Source of the DNA: Microcoleus sp036705565 | GTDB lineage: Bacteria; Cyanobacteriota; Cyanobacteriia; Cyanobacteriales; Microcoleaceae | Reading direction: 5' to 3' (one strand) | Length of the DNA stretch: 64,000 nt | NCBI GenBank assembly: GCA_036705565.1 | Contig: JAUBUY010000031.1 | Program-made: the position numbers and the translations under genes | Notes under the pieces: model-generated | Told to the model about the DNA's origin: nothing | The model's input: only the letters and a program-made list of their open reading frames with translations | The model's database searches: none | Shown: piece after piece, positions 52,647-59,081 of the stretch | Layout of the letters: the number at the start of each line of letters is the position of its first letter | Numbering within the stretch: position 1 is the stretch's first letter

Positions 52647-53438
52647 ATGAGCTACAAACTTGATGTGCCGCTATCTCCCAAACTAGAAAAGTATCGCGAT
52701 CGAATCGAATCAACTATCAAACCCTATATTGAAATTACAATTGAAAACAACGAACCTGCGAACTGGTGGCAAAGTAAATTTGGTGGGTTGCCATACTTAC
52801 CTAAAGGGTTCGAGTATCCTAAAACTCCTAATGGCGATTGCTTATTATTGCTTGCCCAAATCAACTTTTCTGAAGTACCGCCTCTTGAAGGTTTTCCCGA
52901 TATAGGAATCTTGCAGTTTTATCTTCCAGACGATCAACTATATGGCTTATCTTTCGGCTATAATGAAGATATTTTTCAAATTTTCTATTTTCCTCAACCA
53001 GATTTCAACCTTGAGAATATCATCACCAATTATGATTTTTTGCCCAAATTTGAATACGTGCCTATTTGGGGAAGTTGCAGTTTGCAATTTACTAAAAAGT
53101 ATGCGCCAATTACCCATTACGATGATGGATTTACAAAGTTTTTAGGAGAAGATTTTTTTAAATTATTTAGAGAAGACGATGAAGTTAGGGACAATTATCT
53201 AAATCTATGTGTTCCTCGCGGTCATAAAATTGGTGGCTATCATGGTTCTTTTCAATCAAACGATCCTATACTCGATAGCGAAAGCGATCCGTATAGCCTT
53301 TTATTTCAAATGGATGGCGATGCTAATGAGGTAATAGATATTATGTGGGGCAATGGTGGCGTAGGTAACTTTTTTGTCAAAGAATCAGCATTAAAAAAAT
53401 TGGATTTTAGCGATGTTATCTACGAGTGGGGTTGTTGA
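52647..53438 (+). CDS. YwqG/DUF1963 family protein
   Basis: 263 residues. Family segments: SKFGGLPYLPKGFEYPKTPN, LLLLAQINFSEVPPLEGFPD, GILQFYLPDDQLYGL, LLFQMDGDANEVIDIMWGNG and GVGNFFV. YwqG-like proteins are soluble and of unknown function, often in polymorphic-toxin or stress contexts. It starts 72 bases after chlB, beyond that gene's hairpin, so separate transcription is likely. AT-rich compared with chlB. Confidence 0.85.
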   Translation: MSYKLDVPLSPKLEKYRDRIESTIKPYIEITIENNEPANWWQSKFGGLPYLPKGFEYPKTPNGDCLLLLAQINFSEVPPLEGFPDIGILQFYLPDDQLYGLSFGYNEDIFQIFYFPQPDFNLENIITNYDFLPKFEYVPIWGSCSLQFTKKYAPITHYDDGFTKFLGEDFFKLFREDDEVRDNYLNLCVPRGHKIGGYHGSFQSNDPILDSESDPYSLLFQMDGDANEVIDIMWGNGGVGNFFVKESALKKLDFSDVIYEWGC

Positions 53439-53517
53439 TGGAGGGTAAAAAAGGCTATGTCGATCGCTATTTCGGAAATTGTCGATCGCGACGCACCCTA
53501 CGGTATCTGGTAAATTT

Positions 53518-53901
53518 TTAGTCAGATTCATCTGACGATATTGCTTGATACTCCAAAAGCTGTTCCCCTCGGATAATCCACAATTTACCCGCAACTTCTG
53601 CCGCATCCAATCCGCGAATTAATATTTCTACTGCTGCTTGCAAATCTTGCGGTTGCGCTTGAGAAGGCAGACGCAGTACCACAATCCCAGAATAATCAGA
53701 AGGATTGTAGCGAAGGCGATTGCCAAACCCCCTATCCAAAGTCACCAAACATCTATCTTCCCTCCGACATATATCAATTAATAATTCATCCGGTGTGGAA
53801 CTCAAATTTTGTTCCCGTACAGTCGCAACATCATGGCCAGCCAAACGTAACATCGAAACAACGCGGATGCTGCCCAAATTTTCATCAAGTTTTAACTTCA
53901 C
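53518..53901 (-). CDS. DUF5615 PIN-like toxin candidate
   Basis: 127 residues. MKLKLDENLGSIRVVSMLRL carries the first acidic pair (D6, E7), followed by STPDELLIDICRREDRCLVT and LDRGFGNRLRYNPSDYSGIV with further acidic sites of the PIN-like fold. It overlaps the DUF433 gene by four bases, typical of translational coupling. It is the last gene of a three-gene minus-strand operon (54496 to 53518). Compared with the copy at 29583 it has a longer C-terminal tail. Confidence 0.88.
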   Translation of the reverse strand: MKLKLDENLGSIRVVSMLRLAGHDVATVREQNLSSTPDELLIDICRREDRCLVTLDRGFGNRLRYNPSDYSGIVVLRLPSQAQPQDLQAAVEILIRGLDAAEVAGKLWIIRGEQLLEYQAISSDESD

Positions 53902-54158
53902 TTTAAAACTACCTTTTTTTCACCCAGAGGAATTTCGACATAATAATCTCTTGCCAACTCAGCCCCATAAGCAATACAAGCCAAAACGTCTTCTCGTTCA
54001 ATTCCCGGATATTCCTCAAGCAATTCTTCCAAAGTCATGCCGCTAGCTAGAAAGTCAAGAATCAGAGAAACCCAGATGCGATGGCCGCGAATACACGGTT
54101 TTCCAAAGCAGATATTCGAGTCGATTGAGATGCGAGACAGTAAATTATTTTGAGTCAT
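53898..54158 (-). CDS. DUF433 antitoxin candidate
   Basis: 86 residues with the whole DUF433 core: ISIDSNICFGKPCIRGHRIW, VSLILDFLASGMTLEELLEE, YPGIEREDVLACIAYGAELA. It would bind DNA and the DUF5615 protein encoded next. It overlaps the genes on both sides by four bases each. Confidence 0.92.
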   Translation of the reverse strand: MTQNNLLSRISIDSNICFGKPCIRGHRIWVSLILDFLASGMTLEELLEEYPGIEREDVLACIAYGAELARDYYVEIPLGEKKVVLK

Positions 54159-54496
54159 GTCTTTTCAATTAGATATTTTCCATCTTCGCGCATATCGGGA
54201 ATAATTGTATCCCAATTAATCAGTTCTGGATTTTTTACCGATGATGCTTTGACGACTAAAACTCCACCAACATAATGAACTTCGCACTCTTCATCCATAT
54301 TTGCTGGTTGGCTGTTGCCAGTTTCATCGGGCGGCGAAGCTACTTCCTGCTTTCTCCGCTGCAATAACAGGAAATCAGCAAAGTTGAGGATTTCTTGTAG
54401 TTCGATTTCAGAGAAATTTTTCAGTTTGTCAACAATTTGTTCTTGGATAGGTATCACGGCTATTTTTTTCTTGCTTAACACGATCGCTAGATTCAT
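54155..54496 (-). CDS. DUF2281-like small protein, first gene of the module
   Basis: 113 residues. The helix IQEQIVDKLKNFSEIELQEI followed by LNFADFLLLQRRKQEV resembles the DUF2281 type of antitoxin-like proteins, usually found beside small nucleases. The C-terminal half (ECEVHYVGGVLVVKASSVKN) has two strands. It leads the operon with DUF433 and DUF5615, which gives a three-part module instead of the usual two. The recognition of DUF2281 is tentative. Confidence 0.65.
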   Translation of the reverse strand: MNLAIVLSKKKIAVIPIQEQIVDKLKNFSEIELQEILNFADFLLLQRRKQEVASPPDETGNSQPANMDEECEVHYVGGVLVVKASSVKNPELINWDTIIPDMREDGKYLIEKT

Positions 54497-54603
54497 TTTA
54501 ACACCAGGCAGGAGCGATCGCCCTTTTCAAACAAGCGTGCGATCGCCCACCTGAAAAATTGCTATAATATCAAATGAGCCAACCTTGCTCTCAGTGAAAA
54601 AAT

Positions 54604-54894
54604 ATGTCAACCCCTACACAAACTCCCCAAACAACCACCCTTGAGATAACTATCAATCAGGAACAAAAAGAACTGTTAGAAAAAGCAGCTACCCTGTGGG
54701 GTCTTAGTCTGAGCGAATATCTGCTCGAAGTTGCTCTAAATCTAGCCGAAGAACTGCCACTCAAACCAGAACAGATCGTTCTTTCCGAACCAAATTGGGA
54801 AATTGTTACCTCAGCGATTGAAAACCCACCAGAACTTAACTCTAAGCTGAAAGCAGCGATCGAGAGGTATCGGCAAAAATACGATCGCAAATAA
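54604..54894 (+). CDS. TacA-like (DUF1778) antitoxin
   Basis: 96 residues. Ribbon-helix-helix head: TTTLEITINQEQKELLEKAA, then TLWGLSLSEYLLEVALNLAE, and a C-terminal toxin-binding tail (VLSEPNWEIVTSAIENPPEL, NSKLKAAIERY). This is the pattern of DUF1778 antitoxins paired with GNAT toxins. The GNAT gene begins three bases after the stop. It should repress its own promoter. Confidence 0.9.
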   Translation: MSTPTQTPQTTTLEITINQEQKELLEKAATLWGLSLSEYLLEVALNLAEELPLKPEQIVLSEPNWEIVTSAIENPPELNSKLKAAIERYRQKYDRK

Positions 54895-54897
54895 ATA

Positions 54898-55404
54898 ATG
54901 GAATGGATTTTTTGCTCTATAGATGATAGCCGGGTGATTCGGGAGAATTTTGATTGCGGTGTGCCGGAGTTAAATCAGTATCTCAAAAAATATGCCCGAC
55001 AAAATCAAAGAAAAGGCATTGCTAAAACTTGGGTGGCAATTCCTCAAGACGGTGACGGTCAAGTAGCAGGTTATTATTCAATAAGTATGGCTGCATTACA
55101 ACTAGAGTTACTTCCTGAAAATTACAGAAGAGGGTTGCCGCGCTACCCCCTTCCAGTCATGCGGATCGGAAAACTGGCAGTAACTCAATCAATGCAGGGT
55201 AGAAGACTAGGTGAGACACTGCTAGTCGATGCTTTTAACAGAGTGATTCGTTTGTCAGAAGATATAGGAGTATTGGGAGTGATAGTTGACGCATTGAACG
55301 AACAAGCTAAGGGATTTTATTTGCAATACGAGTTCATTGCCTTAGAAGGCGATGAACTTTCACTTTTTATTCCCATGACTAGGATATTAGAAGCTTTTAC
55401 ATAG
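54898..55404 (+). CDS. TacT-like GNAT acetyltransferase toxin
   Basis: 168 residues. GNAT fold with the head FDCGVPELNQYLKKYARQNQ, the strand VAGYYSISMAAL, the acetyl-CoA loop in MRIGKLAVTQSMQGRRLGET and the late Tyr in GFYLQYEFIAL. TacT-type toxins acetylate the amino group of charged tRNA and block translation; the antitoxin is encoded directly upstream. All core segments are present, so the pair looks intact. Confidence 0.92.
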   Translation: MEWIFCSIDDSRVIRENFDCGVPELNQYLKKYARQNQRKGIAKTWVAIPQDGDGQVAGYYSISMAALQLELLPENYRRGLPRYPLPVMRIGKLAVTQSMQGRRLGETLLVDAFNRVIRLSEDIGVLGVIVDALNEQAKGFYLQYEFIALEGDELSLFIPMTRILEAFT

Positions 55405-55493
55405 GTAAAAGACAAAAGTTTGTCTTAGCTTAGAAAAGGCGATCGCCCTCTTTCAACCAAGGGCGATCGCACTTAATCAACTCGCAACCAAAA

Positions 55494-55667
55494 TTAATCA
55501 ATCGGATCGAAAACTAAGGTCAATCGAGCACCGGGAAGCAGTTGTTTGAGAACTCGCAAATGACCCTCTGCATCAGACCAACTGCGAAAGCGACCGATAA
55601 CGACCCTTTGTAGATTTGGAAGCAAACGAACAACGATCCACGGTCTGAGACGTTTTTCATACGGCAT
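55494..55667 (-). CDS. Small conserved-looking protein, 57 residues
   Basis: ATG 55667 with AAGGAGAT ten bases upstream; stop TAA at 55494. It reads MPYEKRLRPWIVVRLLPNLQ, RVVIGRFRSWSDAEGHLRVL, KQLLPGARLTLVFDPID: strand-helix-strand with a clean end. I believe it belongs to a small cyanobacterial family often seen near mobile or toxin genes, but I cannot name it. A longer open frame on the same strand at 55520-55777 is not coding-like and overlaps it. Confidence 0.75.
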   Translation of the reverse strand: MPYEKRLRPWIVVRLLPNLQRVVIGRFRSWSDAEGHLRVLKQLLPGARLTLVFDPID

Positions 55668-55880
55668 AATAGGTGTATCTCCTTGTTAATTGGAGCCATA
55701 GCCAGTCCTTGCTTTCCACGGCGGGGGACTGGCTTTTGACTTTGCACCTGTGGTGTGCTGTACAAATTGTTGCACAAAAGGCCCTCATTGGTAGCAGAAA
55801 ATTACTAAAATAGCGTTATAACACCGCGATCGGCGTAAACTTGTATGATTGGGAGCGTTCGCAAACAGTAAATATTGACA

Positions 55881-56063
55881 GTGAGCAAGCGCGTTCACAT
55901 CACACTCCCCGACTACATCTATGAATCCTTAGAACTGTGGGCCGATCGGCAAGGTAGACCCACAGCTAGCTTGATAGCTTTTATCGTTGAAACAGCGGTG
56001 TTAGAAGCCAAAAAAAAGGGAGATCTACCTTCTGAACCGGAAAAGCCCAAAAGCGACACGTAA
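55881..56063 (+). CDS. CopG-like ribbon-helix-helix protein
   Basis: 60 residues from GTG 55881 (TTG 55875 is possible). KRVHITLPDYIYESLELWAD followed by RQGRPTASLIAFIVETAVLE is a standard ribbon-helix-helix DNA-binding domain, with a short charged tail. No toxin gene follows, so it may be a stand-alone regulator or an orphan antitoxin. It is divergent from the 57-residue gene at 55494, sharing a 213-base intergenic space. Confidence 0.78.
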   Translation: MSKRVHITLPDYIYESLELWADRQGRPTASLIAFIVETAVLEAKKKGDLPSEPEKPKSDT

Positions 56064-56512
56064 AGACTTCCCTCGTGGGTTGCTGGTGCGTGTCGCCCGA
56101 TCGCACTTATCGAAATTGATGAAAACTAGCATCAGCGCCCGCAGTTGGCGCCCAATATTTAAAATAATTCTCTGTTTTGTCCTCGCGATCGCCTATTAGT
56201 GCATAAGTCCTCTCAGCAATCGAAAGTGCCAGTTATTTAATTGTCCGGCGGCTAGTCAGTTGCAGAGAAACTCACAAAAAAATATCATTCTCAGTAACGA
56301 ACTTTCGACTATACATTCAATCCTATTGTGGGGCGGGCTTCTAGCCTGCCCCTAAAAGCTTATTGAGAATAGTGTCCCATCGCAGGGCAAACGGAAATTG
56401 CATCCCAGGATTTCCTCCTTGAGGCCAATGGCGAAAACTGTACTGTTCGATCGCCCTAATCAATCCCACTTACCTAGATTAGACGCATCAACATCTTTTA
56501 AAGGAATGACTT
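56064..56512. other. Intergenic region
   Basis: About 450 bases without a gene. A GGGGCGGGC-TTCTA-GCCTGCCCC hairpin (56331-56353), a dispersed palindrome type, is the only clear structure. Confidence 0.5.
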
Positions 56513-56971
56513 ATGAACTTCACAGCAAGACTCACACAAACCAGCTTACTCGGTTTAATGCTATTTGCCAGCAATCCAGCGGCAACCTTGGCTTTAGGAC
56601 AATCGAACACAAGCACTGCACCAACAGCGTCTCGCACTCAGTCTCCGATTGAAACCATACAAATAGCTAATGTATCCACTCCCCAAAAACAGGTTAGAGA
56701 TTTTTGTGCTCGCAAAAGACAGAAAGTGGAAAACTATTTCGAGACCAGCAACTTTCGGATTTATCTGTGCTACAACCACGCCAATCAACTATATTACTAC
56801 GGCGTTAAAAAGAGTAACGGCAGCACGATCGCCCTGCGTGCTCGTACTGAAGAGGGGACTGGTTACGTGGCCACAAATGGTGCCTACGATTACATTGTTA
56901 CAGGAGCTAGCCTTAGTATTTATAACAAAGGCAAACGCATTCTCGAACAACGAGTGATTCGCTCCCTTTAG
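56513..56971 (+). CDS. Secreted protein of unknown function
   Basis: 152 residues. An N-terminal signal-like segment (MNFTARLTQTSLLGLMLFAS, NPAATLALG) is followed by a Ser/Thr-rich linker and a small domain with two cysteines (DFCARKRQKVENYFETSNFR, IYLCYNHANQLYYYGVKKSN) and strands (GYVATNGAYDYIVTGASLSI). It is probably periplasmic. No family is recognised. The ATG follows AAAGGAATGACTT, a fair ribosome site. Confidence 0.75.
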   Translation: MNFTARLTQTSLLGLMLFASNPAATLALGQSNTSTAPTASRTQSPIETIQIANVSTPQKQVRDFCARKRQKVENYFETSNFRIYLCYNHANQLYYYGVKKSNGSTIALRARTEEGTGYVATNGAYDYIVTGASLSIYNKGKRILEQRVIRSL

Positions 56972-56991
56972 TATTTAAATGCGATCAGGCT

Positions 56992-57028
56992 TTAGATCCC
57001 CGACTTTTTCAAAAAGCCGGGGATCTAA
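56992..57028 (+). terminator. Hairpin after the secreted protein gene
   Basis: TTAGATCCCCGACTTTTT and AAAAAGCCGGGGATCTAA pair over 18 positions with one mismatch around a single C. It may end transcription in both directions; similar palindromes are dispersed in cyanobacterial genomes. Confidence 0.6.
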
Positions 57029-57110
57029 CAGAATATCTGGCTTTTCTGCTGAGGCAGACGAAAGTTTGTCTAATTTAACCTCGAATTCAAATGACCAAGA
57101 ATTTCTTGAT

Positions 57111-57246
57111 GGTACCCGCCACGTGATTTCTCCGTGGAATCAATCCAAAATCTAAAATCTAAAATCCTCAAGCCCCCGAATTTATCTCGCGCAAGTCAAT
57201 CCAAAATCTAAAATCTAAAATCTAAAATCTAAAATCTAAAATCGAA
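57111..57246. repeat. Composite dispersed repeat with AAAATCT arrays
   Basis: The 36-base GGTACCCGCCACGTGATT box (57111-57146) is followed by short AAAATCT runs, the ATTTATCTCGCGCAAGTCAA box (57179) and six AAAATCT units. Same order as at 25-150. Confidence 0.85.
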
Positions 57247-57278
57247 TGATCGGCCCTTTGCCACATTTGAGTTTGAGG

Positions 57279-57423
57279 TTAATATCGTTTCCGGTTGCAT
57301 CGGAATAATAAAATCGAGTCAACAGTTAACACTCAACCATTCAGTTTTTCGACTCACAGTCAACAGTCAACAGTCAACAGTCAACAGTCAACAATAATTC
57401 CGGTGCAACCGGAATTGATATAA
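57279..57423. repeat. Inverted-repeat element with AACAGTC heptamer array
   Basis: The left end TTAATATCGTTTCCGGTTGC, ATCGGAATAATA (57279-57310) and the inverted right end TAATTCCGGTGCAACCGGAA, TTGATATAACA (57393-57424) enclose five to six tandem CAGTCAA heptamers (57355-57391) plus degenerate ones (GTCAACAGTTAACACTCAAC). No gene. Confidence 0.7.
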
Positions 57424-57452
57424 CAGGTTTCAACCACCGAATAATCTCAAAA

Positions 57453-57487
57453 TAAAAAAACCCTCCCCAACAAGGAGAAGGGAGGGT
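57453..57487 (-). terminator. Terminator of the Mo-nitrogenase C-like gene
   Basis: On the minus strand the stem ACCCTCCC/GGGAGGGT is followed by TTTTTTT, 35 bases beyond the stop at 57522. Confidence 0.85.
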
Positions 57488-57521
57488 GAAATGACAGTGA
57501 GAAATTTAAGTTTTTGCAGCA

Positions 57522-57899
57522 TTAACAATAAGGAGTCACATCTTCGCCACATTCGTCAGCCAAATAACACAAAGCTCGAAAGCGCAGCCCAACCACTTGC
57601 TCGTAAAGCGGATTTAACTTGCACAGCGGCGGAATGGATAATAAAGTGCGATCGCCAATTTTGACTTCTCGCTCAAACGGACACTGGCTAGGAATCAACT
57701 TACACAGCAACCGTGCCAACTTTTGACTTTTAATTGCAGTGTTATCAAGCCATTGTTTTAGCGGATGCAAGGGGTCAAAGTGTGGCTTTTGACCGTAAGG
57801 CTGAGAATTTGTAGCGACATTAACGGCGGTTTCTTGTTTGCCAAATCCTACCCAATGTGGCAGAGTTCGGTAGGAGACTGTATGATCAAATACGTTCAT
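57522..57899 (-). CDS. Mo-dependent nitrogenase C-terminus-like protein
   Basis: 125 residues. The segment HPLKQWLDNTAIKSQKLARL, LCKLIPSQCPFEREVKIGDR, PPLCKLNPLYEQVVGLRFRA, LCYLADECGEDVTPYC is the Mo-nitro_C family (four or more conserved cysteines), small proteins named for a link to nitrogenase but widespread in cyanobacteria that do not fix nitrogen. The cysteines suggest a metal site. No nif genes are in the window. Start ATG 57899; a clear terminator follows. Confidence 0.87.
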   Translation of the reverse strand: MNVFDHTVSYRTLPHWVGFGKQETAVNVATNSQPYGQKPHFDPLHPLKQWLDNTAIKSQKLARLLCKLIPSQCPFEREVKIGDRTLLSIPPLCKLNPLYEQVVGLRFRALCYLADECGEDVTPYC

Positions 57900-58368
57900 T
57901 TTGCTCTCTTCCTCTTTGATAACGAGGTGCCAAGAACTCTCTGTAGAGCTTGTGCGATATTATCTACAATCAGTATCTACAGCATCTCGTTTTGCTTTAC
58001 CGGATTGAACTTCTTAAATTAATGACTTAGGGCGAGAAAAGTAGTTCCTGATTTTTTTAAAGACGGTGTGCGCTCTAAAAAGTGTCCTCATTTCAAGCCC
58101 AACAATTGATTGAGAGGGTAAAAATTCTGTCTTCTACCTTTTAGCTTCAACCTTCGGTTGAGTCTCCTTTTGTTGTTCAATTACAATTGTGACGCATCCA
58201 GGTGAATTATCCTATACGTGAAAATGCGGAATTTTTAATAAAACTTATAATATTTCTAAATAAGCTCTGCTGCAAAAAACCCTGAAACATCGACCCAACA
58301 ATCTTTGCTCGCGATCGCTCAGAAACTTCTACAATGAGAAATAATCGGTATCACCGTCCTCACCACCC
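57900..58368. other. Intergenic region
   Basis: Nearly 470 bases between divergent genes, with no gene or strong repeat seen. Promoters for both neighbours must lie here. Confidence 0.5.
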
Positions 58369-58959
58369 ATGAGTAACCCAGAAACCAAAGCTATCACCCG
58401 CGAATTGCAAAGCCACGCCGCCATTCTCGGTGGCTTCGTCTCCCTCCTCTGGATTATCGAAATTGTCGATGTATTCCTATTCGGAGGCAGGCTGAATGCC
58501 TACGGAGTCCGCCCCCGCAACCTCGACGGACTTCAAGGCATCCTGTTGATGCCTTTTCTGCACGGCAGTTTTGCTCACTTAGCCACCAATACCCTCCCTT
58601 TAGTGACATTGGGTTGGTTGATCATGCTGCGAGAAATTAGCGACTTTTTTATCGTGAGTGCGGTCACTGTGCTAGTCAGCGGATTCGGAGTTTGGCTGAC
58701 TGGCGCGCCCTATTCCGTTCACATTGGTGCCAGCGGATTAATCTTTGGTTACTTCGGCTTCTTGCTGCTGCGGGGCTATTTTGAACGCAGCTTTACATCT
58801 ATTTTGGTATCTTTAATTGTCGGTTTCTTCTACGGCAGTTTAATTTGGGGAGTTTTGCCCTCGCAGCCGGGAATTTCCTGGCAAGGGCATTTCTTTGGCT
58901 TCGTCGGCGGGGTATTAACAGCTCAACTTTTGGGGCGGCAGAAACGGCGAATTAGCTAG
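58369..58959 (+). CDS. Rhomboid intramembrane serine protease
   Basis: 196 residues with six membrane helices. The catalytic serine is in HIGASGLIFGYFGFLL (GxSG-type motif) and the catalytic histidine is in SWQGHFFGFVGGVL; the oxyanion-side segment is HGSFAHLATNTLPLVTLGWL. It should cleave membrane-spanning substrates in the plasma membrane; substrates are unknown. The stretch YGVRPRNLDGLQGILLMPFL before helix 2 is usual in this bacterial form. It stands alone, convergent with the kinase downstream. Confidence 0.93.
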   Translation: MSNPETKAITRELQSHAAILGGFVSLLWIIEIVDVFLFGGRLNAYGVRPRNLDGLQGILLMPFLHGSFAHLATNTLPLVTLGWLIMLREISDFFIVSAVTVLVSGFGVWLTGAPYSVHIGASGLIFGYFGFLLLRGYFERSFTSILVSLIVGFFYGSLIWGVLPSQPGISWQGHFFGFVGGVLTAQLLGRQKRRIS

Positions 58960-59081
58960 AATAAGACTGAGGCTGCATCCTATCATCACCTTGGTTTATT
59001 GCTCATAAATTATCTAAAAGCGTAGGTTTTTTGTCAATAAACCTGGTTTCTTGTGTAACAATTGCCTCCCGGAAAGCAAGA

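Noticed and set aside
55520..55777. 85-residue minus-strand frame
   Set aside because: The overlapping 57-residue gene at 55494-55667 has a ribosome site and a protein-like pattern; this one does not.
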